NCBI RefSeq assembly: GCF_011761475.1
Contig: NZ_JAASRS010000003.1
Location: forward strand, 1 to 62,017
Source of the DNA: Saccharococcus thermophilus
Lineage (GTDB): Bacteria; Bacillota; Bacilli; Bacillales; Anoxybacillaceae
Reading direction: 5' to 3'
DNA: 62,017 nt
The notes beneath the pieces are model-generated. The model did not search any database. It saw only the letters and a program-made list of their open reading frames with translations, and had not been told where the DNA came from. The translations under genes were made by a program, and so were the position numbers. This document shows positions 42,467-50,602 of this stretch, piece after piece; position 1 is the stretch's first letter, and each line of letters opens with the position of its first letter.

Positions 42467-44602
42467 TCAAATTGGCAGCTCGTCGGCGATTTTCTGATTG
42501 CTTTCTTCTTGCTCTCCTTCGCTGTCATCGCTGAATTCGCTGAATTCTTCAATGATCTCCATTAAGTCCTCCTCGGTGATCTCATCTTCCATTTCATCGA
42601 ATGCGTCTAATTCTTCCTCAATTTCATCTAAAATCGATTGTAGTTCTTCTGCTTCTCCCACTTCTTCGGATTCGTTTTCTTCATCTTCGTTTTCATCCTC
42701 AACGTTGCCAAGTAATACCCTCAATTCCTCTTCGGTAATCTCTTCGTCCTCTTCGTCTTCGTCAATCTTATTGATCTCATCGATCATTTCGTTAAGCAAT
42801 ACCACATCCGACTCTTCTAACTCTTGCTTGACTTCTTGGATGTCTTGGGCAGCCGAATCTTCTTCATCCCATACCCATTCTCCATTCCACAACGGCGCAG
42901 TATATCCTAAACGGCTTCGGTATTTTTCATAGTTGCTCAATAAATCGCCGTAAATATCGAACTGCCACGCTTTTTCTAGCTTCATCGGGTAAGCCCCAGA
43001 TACGAATAAATAACAAGTGTTTTTGTCCATGTTCATAAGTTCGCCCGGCGTAATCAATGAGCGCTTTACATATTGCTCTGAAATGCTTTTGCTGCCTTCC
43101 TTACGTCCATAGGAAGCACTTTTCTGTTTGTGCTTCACCGTAGTCTCTCCGGCGAGTTCGCTAAAGTATTTCGCTGTTTTCGTGTCTTTCGTTCGCAGAA
43201 ACAACTGAGTATCGTGGTTATTGATGATCGAACGAGCCATTTCCGGGCCATATCGTTTTTTGTCCTCTAGCTGTCCGATGTCCTGGATAATCGTCATCAT
43301 GGCCATACCAAGTCCGCGACAGGTTGCCAATACTCGCGGATATTTGTTGATCGTGCCGATGTTGGCGAATTCGTCCAACAGAAAGATAGTGGGAATCAGT
43401 AACTTCGAGTGATTCTTGTCAGCAATGTCGTACAGAACAGCGATCAACTGTTCAAAGAACGTGGCGGTCAATTGAACAAACGGGTTTTCATCCATGCGAA
43501 TCTTGATGTACAAAACGGATTTTTCTTTCTGCAAGTCATGAAATTTAAAATCGCTCTTAGCAGTCATTTTTGCGATCTTTTGCATTGCGAAAATGGAGAT
43601 TTGTTGCGCCAAGGTCGCCATAATGCCAGCTCTAGTGTTTCCACTGCTCATGTTTGCAAGGGTGAACATATGATACGCTGGATGGTCTGGGGACATATTT
43701 TTAATGATTTCATCCAAATATTCTTCATCTTTTCCTGCTCTCGCCACCATTTCAACGACATGGCGCATATTGGCCTTGTCTTTGTATTTTTCCTTCACGT
43801 ACAGGATGAATGCTGACAGAAAGGCGACAGCTGATTCACTCCAGAAATCGCGTTTTCCTTCGTCAACCGAGTTAGAAGCGATCGTATTAGCAATTGCCCT
43901 AGCATCCTCATCATCTTCGACGTAGTCTAATGGATTGTATCGATCGCAATTAGTGAAATTGATAAAGTCCACTTGGTAGACTTTATAGCCCTGATCTCGC
44001 TTGATCTGATGGGTAGCTTCGTATATCTCTCCTTTTGGGTCCGTGACAATAATCGTTTCTTCCGTATGGTTTATCATGTTCGGGAAAACAAAGGATTGAC
44101 CTTTCCCCGATCCCGACGAACCGATTACCAAAACATTTCGGTTATCAATCGTCGTGTTTTTTGGAATGATGAGAAGCTCCCGTTTTTTTGGTACTTTCCC
44201 TACAATAATTCCTTTTTCCATCTGAAAAGCGTCAACAGGGTCTGTCGTATACGAGTTGTTTTTCGAGAACATCTTGCCGTCGATGACTTCATCCGGCGTT
44301 CCCCACCGGGAAGTTCCATGCAAGCCAAAGTCGCTAGCATATTCTAACTTCGGAACAATAATGGATGACCGAAAAGTGTATAGCAGCGCTGCTAAAATCA
44401 CAAACGGAGCCAATGAGAAAACCGTTTTTAAGTTCTCTTCCGTATAAACAAACGTGATTAACTCTTTCGGTCTTAATAAAATTTCTTTTAAGTCGCCTCC
44501 GTTCCCGATCATATAAAACAATCCCATCAGAACATAGGCAGCTATAACGGTCAGCACAACACTAGCGAATATCGGCTTCCAGGCATCTTTTTTTAAGTTC
44601 AT
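42467..44602 (-). CDS. VirD4/TraG-type coupling protein
   Basis: The 711-residue protein has two N-terminal membrane segments (about 9-32 and 62-78), Walker A GSSGSGKGQS (161-170), IIVTDPKGEIYE and Walker B TIFLLDEFANIG. The C-terminal 110 residues are extremely acidic (long Glu/Asp runs), longer than usual. It is the ATPase that brings the relaxase-DNA complex to a secretion channel. No VirB4, VirB6 or other channel genes are in the window, so transfer would need a helper element. The start is 18 bp after the relaxase stop. Confidence 0.93.
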   Translation of the reverse strand: MNLKKDAWKPIFASVVLTVIAAYVLMGLFYMIGNGGDLKEILLRPKELITFVYTEENLKTVFSLAPFVILAALLYTFRSSIIVPKLEYASDFGLHGTSRWGTPDEVIDGKMFSKNNSYTTDPVDAFQMEKGIIVGKVPKKRELLIIPKNTTIDNRNVLVIGSSGSGKGQSFVFPNMINHTEETIIVTDPKGEIYEATHQIKRDQGYKVYQVDFINFTNCDRYNPLDYVEDDEDARAIANTIASNSVDEGKRDFWSESAVAFLSAFILYVKEKYKDKANMRHVVEMVARAGKDEEYLDEIIKNMSPDHPAYHMFTLANMSSGNTRAGIMATLAQQISIFAMQKIAKMTAKSDFKFHDLQKEKSVLYIKIRMDENPFVQLTATFFEQLIAVLYDIADKNHSKLLIPTIFLLDEFANIGTINKYPRVLATCRGLGMAMMTIIQDIGQLEDKKRYGPEMARSIINNHDTQLFLRTKDTKTAKYFSELAGETTVKHKQKSASYGRKEGSKSISEQYVKRSLITPGELMNMDKNTCYLFVSGAYPMKLEKAWQFDIYGDLLSNYEKYRSRLGYTAPLWNGEWVWDEEDSAAQDIQEVKQELEESDVVLLNEMIDEINKIDEDEEDEEITEEELRVLLGNVEDENEDEENESEEVGEAEELQSILDEIEEELDAFDEMEDEITEEDLMEIIEEFSEFSDDSEGEQEESNQKIADELPI

Positions 44603-44620
44603 CGTGATTTCCTCTCCCCC

Positions 44621-46552
44621 TTAGCGTTCAAATTCTTGACCACGATATCTTCTGCGTTGCCGTTTCTTCGTTGGATCTTTCTCATATTTCTTGCGATCAT
44701 TCGCTCGTTGCGCTTCTTCTATCGCTTCTAACAAGCCATCAGCCACATGTTGCCGGTATTGATACTCCATAATCTGTGCTTCTGTTTCAGGTTTTGGCAT
44801 ACGTTCGAGTTTTTGTTGTTCGCTAACGTGGATACGGCGTAAATCTGCTTCAAAGTCTTTGCTGCTTTCGCCGCGTTCCACCAGCTCATGCAACCGCAAC
44901 AAGGCTGCCGTGTTCGTGATCGATACATCTCTGCCGTAATGCTCGCTCAAAATGGCTTGCAAGACGGCTTTGTTTTCCTCAAGCTCCTTGCTCATCTTTT
45001 CTTTTCTTAACATGCATTGCTCGATCTTCCGGCTCGCTTCAAAGGCCTGCTCAAAGTCTCTTACCTTCAACGCCTCCATGCGCTCTTTTGATTGCTTTTG
45101 AATCGTGCGATTCAAAACGAAGAGACTTTGATACATGTTTCGGGTTTGCTCCGCGAAGGTCGGCATCCGATGAATCTCTTGCTCTTTCTTCGCCGCATAA
45201 GCAGGAATTTCACTCTCTGGCAACACACCCCCTGTGTCCTTAAAGTATTGAACGGCATGATATTTTTCTTCAATCCGGAAGTCAGCTCCGGCATGAGGAT
45301 ACAAGACTCGGAACTCTTCTTCTGTTAGCCGTTTTTGCACTTCCAGTGCTAATTCGGCTTTCTTCAGAACAGCTTCGTATTTGGTTAACTCGTTTTCAAA
45401 GGATTTCTCCATCTCTTTAAGTTGAGCGATTTTTTCTCTTAGTTGCTCATTAAATTTTCCTGGATGGAAGCCGTACTGAATCACTTGTTTTGGTTCTTGC
45501 TGATACACATGATACGCCTTATTGATGACATTCTTAAGCGCTCGCAGCTTCAGCTGTTGGCTTTCGATTTTTTTCTTCCAATTGCCTTCGGCCAGATCAT
45601 GATACACACGTCTTGCTACAGCAAAATCAACATACGATTTTGCTCGCTTGGCAACCAAAAGTAACGATGCTTTTTCTACATCGTTTAAAGAGGCATTTTT
45701 ACGAATGGATTCGATCGTTTCGTTTAATGATTTTTCTTCTTGATATTCAGAAATGGATACAACTTTTTCCTGTTGTTTTAACGCTTTTAGTTCTTGATTA
45801 ATACGTTGAATTTCTTGATTCAATTTGCCGTAATATGTAACCGGCTCATACGGTTTTCCTTGCTTTTCAGCTTCTCTTTTCATTCGTTGTTCATATTGAT
45901 ACGCCTCACGAGAAAGACGAATTTGAGGTACTTTATCAATTCCTTGTTTCTCATAACTTTCATGAGAAACTCGGTCATTGATTCCTTTTTCTTTGAATTT
46001 TTCGTTGATCCGATCGGCGAAATTTTTTCTCCATTTCAGAAGCGTTTCTTTATCATTCCAGTTTGTTAAATGAACGGATTTTCCATTCACTTTTTTACGT
46101 TTCTTCCCCCACGTTCCATCTTCATTAAACGGACGCATCGTTAACATGATGTGAGCGTGTGGATTATGTTTTTTATCACGGTGAATGGCGATGTCTGCTA
46201 CCATTCCTTCATCTGCAAAATTCTCTTTACAAAAGTCCAAAAGTAATTGCGTTTGCTCTTCATTGGTTAATTGTGTTGGAAGAGCGACGATGATTTCTCT
46301 AGCTAATTGAGCGTTATGTTGTTTTTCAACTTTCTCCACTTCGTTCCATAAACGTTCGCGATTGTAGACCCAATCCGGAGCATGTTTTGGCGCAAGAATA
46401 TAAGTTTCTGGAGGAACGTCACGACGGCCGTATTTTTTCGTTAATCCATCCCGTTCTGAATACAATGCTTCTCCACTTCGATAGGCAGCACAAGCAACGG
46501 CTGAACGATTTGATTTACTAATGATTTGTGTACGGAATAGAAAGTATGCCAT
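44621..46552 (-). CDS. MobA/MobL (MOBQ) relaxase
   Basis: The 643-residue protein starts at the second ATG (46552), 7 nt after AAGGAGG. The relaxase domain (about 1-200) shows MAYFLFRTQII, SAVACAAYRSGE with a likely Tyr nucleophile, and the metal-binding HRDKKHNPHAHIML. The last 400 residues are mostly helical and coiled, unlike a primase or helicase, and may bind partner proteins. It nicks oriT and pilots the strand during transfer. The upstream 46593-46676 palindromes are the natural oriT candidate. First gene of the minus-strand mobilization operon. Confidence 0.92.
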   Translation of the reverse strand: MAYFLFRTQIISKSNRSAVACAAYRSGEALYSERDGLTKKYGRRDVPPETYILAPKHAPDWVYNRERLWNEVEKVEKQHNAQLAREIIVALPTQLTNEEQTQLLLDFCKENFADEGMVADIAIHRDKKHNPHAHIMLTMRPFNEDGTWGKKRKKVNGKSVHLTNWNDKETLLKWRKNFADRINEKFKEKGINDRVSHESYEKQGIDKVPQIRLSREAYQYEQRMKREAEKQGKPYEPVTYYGKLNQEIQRINQELKALKQQEKVVSISEYQEEKSLNETIESIRKNASLNDVEKASLLLVAKRAKSYVDFAVARRVYHDLAEGNWKKKIESQQLKLRALKNVINKAYHVYQQEPKQVIQYGFHPGKFNEQLREKIAQLKEMEKSFENELTKYEAVLKKAELALEVQKRLTEEEFRVLYPHAGADFRIEEKYHAVQYFKDTGGVLPESEIPAYAAKKEQEIHRMPTFAEQTRNMYQSLFVLNRTIQKQSKERMEALKVRDFEQAFEASRKIEQCMLRKEKMSKELEENKAVLQAILSEHYGRDVSITNTAALLRLHELVERGESSKDFEADLRRIHVSEQQKLERMPKPETEAQIMEYQYRQHVADGLLEAIEEAQRANDRKKYEKDPTKKRQRRRYRGQEFER

Positions 46553-46592
46553 CGTCATTCCTCCTTTCTTAGTTTTTTTAGCCCCTGCGGGT

Positions 46593-46676
46593 CATTTGTC
46601 GAAGACAAACTTTTTATCGAGCGAAGCGAGTTCCCATTTACCCCTGAAAGGGGTATAAATGGGCACTCATTTCATT
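46593..46676. other. oriT candidate, copy 1
   Basis: A hairpin TTTGTC-GAA-GACAAA (46593-46607) is followed by a 58-bp element (46619-46676): GCGAAGCGAG, then CCCATTTACCCCT/AGGGGTATAAATGGG and CACTCATTTCATTCG. It lies between the diverging relaxase gene and the small mobilization genes, the expected place for oriT. A close copy lies at 50535-50594. Confidence 0.6.
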
Positions 46677-46779
46677 CGTGACTTCATTATACCACAATTT
46701 TCTTATTTTTGATAGACATAAAATTCCTCATCATGTAAAATATTCTTAAGAAATATTCAAAGAAGAAAGGGTGAATGAA

Positions 46780-47031
46780 ATGGCAAGAAAAGACCCTTTG
46801 TCCAGAGCACAAGAGATTGAGGAACAGATCAAAAAATTGCAGGAGAAGCAGCGAAAATACATCGAGCAAGCTCAAAAAGAAATCGGTCAATATCTAATGG
46901 AAACATGGGATATTGAAGATATTGAACAGGCGAAATTGTTGATTGACGAATTCAAAGAAGAAGCAAAAAAATATTTCAACGATGAACACAACGCGGAGGA
47001 ATCCAATGGACAAGAAACGTCCGATCAGTGA
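46780..47031 (+). CDS. Small coiled-coil mobilization accessory protein (83 aa)
   Basis: The ATG at 46780 (MARKDPLSRAQ) is 9 nt after AAGAAAGG; a GTG at 46771 is possible. The protein is almost wholly helical (EEQIKKLQEKQRKYIEQAQ) with an acidic C-terminal half. It diverges from the relaxase gene across the putative oriT and overlaps the next gene, as MobC-like auxiliary proteins do. Function inferred from position. Confidence 0.68.
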   Translation: MARKDPLSRAQEIEEQIKKLQEKQRKYIEQAQKEIGQYLMETWDIEDIEQAKLLIDEFKEEAKKYFNDEHNAEESNGQETSDQ

Positions 47032-47260
47032 TCTGCAAAAACGAATTGAACAACTGGAAGAAAGAAAACGACAAATATTAAGATTGGCAAAAGAACGTGA
47101 ACGTAAAAAAAGAGCGCATCGGTTGATACAAACCGGCGCACTAGCGGAAAAGTACTTTGAATTGGAACACTTGACAATCCCAGAACGAGAAGAATTGTTT
47201 AAGATTTTCGCGAACTACATTAACGAAAAAAAGCCGGATAAATTTAAGAAAAAAGAATAA
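47006..47260 (+). CDS. Small basic mobilization accessory protein (84 aa)
   Basis: The ATG at 47006 follows GGAGG within the preceding gene, a better start than an upstream in-frame ATG at 46943. The product MDKKRPISDLQ to DKFKKKE has a basic coiled N-terminus and a compact helical second half (HRLIQTGALAEKYFELEHLT). It resembles auxiliary DNA-binding proteins of Gram-positive relaxosomes. Family assignment is tentative. Confidence 0.68.
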   Translation: MDKKRPISDLQKRIEQLEERKRQILRLAKERERKKRAHRLIQTGALAEKYFELEHLTIPEREELFKIFANYINEKKPDKFKKKE

Positions 47261-47277
47261 GGAGGCCACGGTTAAAT

Positions 47278-47883
47278 ATGGACTCCCGAGATCACATCAA
47301 CCAAAGTTTGTATGAGATACTTGAAGAGATTTTGGAAAAGGCTAAACGGTCACGAAAGTTAAATCCTCCCTCTCCTGAAAAAAGCGAATTGGAAGAAACT
47401 AAATCAAACGAAAAATCACTTAAAACTTTACTGAAGGCAAAAGAAAACCTGAACGATCTTAAACAGAAGCTGATGGAAAACCCGAAAAAGAATAAAAAAG
47501 AATTGGAACGTCTACAACGCATAGAATCGAAACTAGAAGTGAGCATTCGAAAAGCAGAGAGACGAGAAATCGCAAGAGCGCTAACTTCGTTAAAAAAAGA
47601 CCCAAAACGAACCGTTTTTCGTTTAGTGGAAGCTAAAGACAGGTTAATGATTTTAAAAACAAAACTACAGGAAAATCCTCGGCGATACAAAGCCGAATTG
47701 CAGCGAATGGAGAAACTGGAACAACGGCTGAATCAAAAAATCGAAAACGCTCGGTTAAAAACACTTAGAAGAGCCATCATGTATATTGAAAAAAATCCTA
47801 AACGATACAAGGAAGAGCTTCAGCGAATTGGAAGCAAGACTGAAACAAGAGTTAGAAGAAAAACGAACGCAGGAAAAAGCTAA
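47278..47883 (+). CDS. Repetitive helical protein (201 aa)
   Basis: Start ATG 47278 after AAGGAGGCCACGG. The protein is lysine-rich and helical, with three imperfect repeats of about 45 residues of the form LVEAKDRLMILKTKLQENP...ELQRMEKLEQRL. Such repeats may form a rod-like or DNA-wrapping structure. It ends the three-gene accessory operon. Not recognised; a role in mobilization is inferred from position. Confidence 0.65.
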   Translation: MDSRDHINQSLYEILEEILEKAKRSRKLNPPSPEKSELEETKSNEKSLKTLLKAKENLNDLKQKLMENPKKNKKELERLQRIESKLEVSIRKAERREIARALTSLKKDPKRTVFRLVEAKDRLMILKTKLQENPRRYKAELQRMEKLEQRLNQKIENARLKTLRRAIMYIEKNPKRYKEELQRIGSKTETRVRRKTNAGKS

Positions 47884-48010
47884 AACTAAAGAAAAGGATT
47901 TAGAGTTAATCCGATGATCCTTTTCTTTTATACACCAATCTGAGAAGCCGTTTTTTAGGTAATTTTATTTTTGCTTCTGTTAAATTTTAATGTTGATTTT
48001 TAAACCACAG

Positions 48011-48039
48011 AAAAAGACCGAAATCAATCGGTCTTTTTG
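48011..48039. terminator. Bidirectional terminator
   Basis: AAAAAGACCG/CGGTCTTTTT stem with A- and T-runs. Confidence 0.85.
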
Positions 48040-48099
48040 TATGTTCACCTCTCTGATCCTCTTTCTATTGCTTTCCATTCATTCCGATAATCCTACCTA

Positions 48100-48375
48100 T
48101 TTTATAAATAGATGAATGAATAAAACATTCAATTTGAATGAATATAGAATGATAATACCCCTAATAAATGAATAATGAATTTAAAATAAATTAAATATGA
48201 ATTAAAAATAATAGTGAATCTTATATAAATTAAATTTGCATTTAAAATACATTCAAAAATATTTATTTTTTAAATTCATTTTGATTGATTATATAACATT
48301 AATGCTTTATAATGTAGATAAGAATTAATTATAAATTTAATTTGAATGTAAAATGAATTATTAGGGGGAGTTTAA
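48100..48375. promoter_or_regulatory. Centromere-like (parC) and promoter region
   Basis: The 275 bp upstream of parM are extremely AT-rich and contain many GAAT/ATTC-type words, often in tandem with spacing near one helical turn (ATTCAATTTGAATGAAT near 48126, TGAATAATGAATTTAAAAT near 48167, TTTGAATGTAAAATGAAT near 48340). This is the usual place and character of parC in ParMRC loci, which ParR binds cooperatively. A TATAAT promoter is at about 48308. Confidence 0.6.
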
Positions 48376-49527
48376 ATGAAATTAGTGGTGGCTAATGATA
48401 TTGGGAATTCGGAAACAAAAATGATCGTGAACGATACGCTCATAAAACAACCATCGGTGGTCAAACGTCTGTTATCCAAGCCAAATGTGATGGAAACAAA
48501 TGTGGAAAAAAACATTGCTAATTTGTTGGATGAATTGATTGTTCATGTAACAAGTAACGCTATTAAACGAAGTGGCCTATACTTCATCGGAAAACGCGCC
48601 AATATGACGGCCGATAAAGTAGAAAATATGAATATCAAATTAGGGAATAAATCCAAACACGATATTCCAGTCCTAATGACGCTATCGATGCTTGCTGCTC
48701 GATCAGTTCAATTAGCATATCAAGAAAATCAAGAGCTTCCTCCATCAATTTCAGTAGATGTCTCAATGACAACAGCAATCCCTGCATCAGAATATAGTGC
48801 CGATCAAGCCAGATACCTTGAAGGACGTTTCACTAGCAACGATCATGTGGTGATTGTATATGTCGGAGAAACTCCTGTGACCGTCACACTCCATTTTCAG
48901 ACTGTGAAAGTCACTCAAGAAGGCATTCCAGCTCTATATGCCTTATTGGAAAGTGAAAATGAAATTCTGAAGAATTATAACGAGCACTATAAAAAACAAG
49001 CTGTGCCAAAAGATTTCGCTAACAAACGAATTCTCCATGTGGATATTGGCGATGGAACAACGGAATATATCTATACTGTTGGAATGAATCCTGTAACAGA
49101 TGTTTGTTCAGGGAAAAAACGAGGAGTGGGTCATGCCACGGAAGAAGCTACTCAATTGCTGAAAGAGGAAGTTGGCGGCTTTTTGAACCTAAACCGCCAG
49201 CAGTTTATGGACATTTTTAGAGATCCATCCCATCATCTTCACGATTTAGCCGTTCGCTTCATGCAAGAAGCACGGTATTCGCAGGCTCAACGTATTCTAG
49301 AAGACATTCAAGAAAAATACAGCGACATCGCCGGAAACGTGGATGTAATTGCCGTGTATGGTGGAGGCAGCATCCAGTTCAAAGAAGAGCTATATGAGGA
49401 GCTATTGGGCTTTGCAAATACCGTACACTGTGAAGTCCTTTGGATTCCAGAAAAATATGCCGTGGACATGAACGTAAACGGGTTGCATGTCATTAACGAA
49501 AAAATTCTATTTAAGCAACACGCTTGA
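48376..49527 (+). CDS. parM: ParM/Alp-type actin-like partition ATPase
   Basis: The 383-residue protein has the actin-fold phosphate loops: VVANDIGNSETK (about 3-14), LHVDIGDGTTEYI (phosphate 2, about 219-231) and the adenosine loop VYGGGSIQFKEEL. It forms filaments that push plasmid copies apart when capped by ParR bound to parC. The ATG follows AGGGGGAGTTTA. The ribbon-helix-helix gene begins about 15 bp after its stop, completing a type II partition cassette. Similar proteins occur in Firmicutes plasmids (AlfA, Alp7A groups). Confidence 0.85.
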   Translation: MKLVVANDIGNSETKMIVNDTLIKQPSVVKRLLSKPNVMETNVEKNIANLLDELIVHVTSNAIKRSGLYFIGKRANMTADKVENMNIKLGNKSKHDIPVLMTLSMLAARSVQLAYQENQELPPSISVDVSMTTAIPASEYSADQARYLEGRFTSNDHVVIVYVGETPVTVTLHFQTVKVTQEGIPALYALLESENEILKNYNEHYKKQAVPKDFANKRILHVDIGDGTTEYIYTVGMNPVTDVCSGKKRGVGHATEEATQLLKEEVGGFLNLNRQQFMDIFRDPSHHLHDLAVRFMQEARYSQAQRILEDIQEKYSDIAGNVDVIAVYGGGSIQFKEELYEELLGFANTVHCEVLWIPEKYAVDMNVNGLHVINEKILFKQHA

Positions 49528-49542
49528 TCGAGGTGAGTGATC

Positions 49543-49926
49543 GTGGCAAAACGAAAAATCGTCACTTGGAGGGTGGCTGACACCCCTCAAAGTGACTTGA
49601 TTAATGAATGGCTGGACAAGCAACAAAATATTCAAGTCTCTCTTACTAACATTGTTTTACACATGATTAACCGTTTCGGAATCAAAGACATCATGGATTA
49701 CGATATACAAAGAATACTATATCAAGAGTTTTCTTCCGGTACATCCAAAGAGAACAGAACAGTCTCAAACCAAAATGAAGAAGCAGAGAAAGCAGACAAT
49801 GAAGAGGCAGAGAAAGTAGCCGCGAAATCCTTAAACAATCCAGACCCGAAAAAAGACCGAGATAAAGAAAACCAAGATGATGATAATGATCTCTATAAAA
49901 ACATGGATATAAACAATCTTTTCTAA
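49543..49926 (+). CDS. parR: ParR-type adaptor protein
   Basis: The GTG at 49543 follows GAGGTGAGTG. The 127-residue product has a basic N-terminus (AKRKIVTWRVADTPQSD), a predicted ribbon-helix-helix in the first 50 residues, a long charged and probably disordered middle, and a terminal acidic peptide, NMDINNLF, like the ParM-binding tail of ParR proteins. Position directly after the actin-like gene supports the call. Confidence 0.78.
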   Translation: MAKRKIVTWRVADTPQSDLINEWLDKQQNIQVSLTNIVLHMINRFGIKDIMDYDIQRILYQEFSSGTSKENRTVSNQNEEAEKADNEEAEKVAAKSLNNPDPKKDRDKENQDDDNDLYKNMDINNLF

Positions 49927-49968
49927 ACAGGCTGACCAAGGTTTTGACCTTTAGGTCAGCCTGTTTTA
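49926..49968 (+). terminator. Intrinsic terminator of par operon
   Basis: AACAGGCTGACC/GGTCAGCCTGTT stem followed by TTATA. Confidence 0.9.
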
Positions 49969-49974
49969 TATTCA

Positions 49975-50379
49975 CTATATTTTCCATTTCAGAGTTTGGA
50001 TTAACTCCCGAATCGCTGCTGATTCGGTAATATTTTTTGTCTGACAATATTGTTTCAACAACTGATAACTCTCATCGTCCAACCGGACGGTTACACGATG
50101 CGATAGCGTATTTTCCTCTTTAGGGCGTCCCTGTTTTAGCTTTTTCCGTTCATACGTTAAATCATCATATACCACGACATCTAAATATCCAAAGCGATCA
50201 TAAATGTTTTGATTTTTCCGCACGAATTCTTCCCACATTTGAGGAATCTCACGAATCAGGCGCAAATATTCTTTTTGTAGCTCCCATTTTTCCTTTTCTG
50301 TAGACGGTCGGCATTGGGCAAACTGGGATAAGATCAATACCTGAAAATCATGTTGTTCATAGCAACGGCCTTCCTTCAT
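49975..50379 (-). CDS. CopG/Arc-like ribbon-helix-helix regulator
   Basis: The 134-residue protein ends with a ribbon-helix-helix domain (HRVTVRLDDESYQLLKQYC, about 92-110, followed by ITESAAIRELI). The N-terminal 75 residues are helical and not recognised. The ATG at 50379 follows GGGGGGATG. Copies of TTTTTGTCTGACA and its inverse flank the promoter (50410-50486), a likely autoregulatory operator. Placed between par and rep, it may regulate copy number. Confidence 0.75.
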   Translation of the reverse strand: MKEGRCYEQHDFQVLILSQFAQCRPSTEKEKWELQKEYLRLIREIPQMWEEFVRKNQNIYDRFGYLDVVVYDDLTYERKKLKQGRPKEENTLSHRVTVRLDDESYQLLKQYCQTKNITESAAIRELIQTLKWKI

Positions 50380-50409
50380 CAGACATCCCCCCTTTCCTAA
50401 AGCAAAAAC

Positions 50410-50486
50410 ATTTTTTGTCTGACATTATTTATTTTGATTATAATCCCCCTTTATAAATCGATCAATATTTTTCGTCAGACAAAAAA
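50410..50486. promoter_or_regulatory. Operator repeats upstream of CopG-like gene
   Basis: TTTTTTGTCTGAC at about 50412 and its near-inverse GTCAGACAAAAAA at about 50473 form a wide inverted pair. A further copy is in the 3' coding region near 50034. Confidence 0.55.
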
Positions 50487-50534
50487 TAAAAACAAGTCAC
50501 CCTGCTGGTTATTGTCGTTAGATAAAATCACCAA

Positions 50535-50594
50535 GCGAAGTGAGAACCCATTTCCCCTGCAAAGGGTTTATAAATGGGCCACTCACTTTGTTCG
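50535..50594. repeat. oriT-like element, copy 2
   Basis: GCGAAGTGAGAACCCATTT, CCCCTGCAAAGGG, TTATAAATGGG and ACTCACTTTGTTCG match the element at 46619-46676 with scattered changes, in the same orientation. It lies directly downstream of rep. Whether either copy is nicked is unknown. Confidence 0.6.
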
Positions 50595-50602
50595 CGATAT
50601 CC

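Noticed and set aside
48100-48375. CRISPR array
   Set aside because: The AT-rich repeats are short, irregular and not separated by unique spacers of constant length. No cas genes exist in the window.
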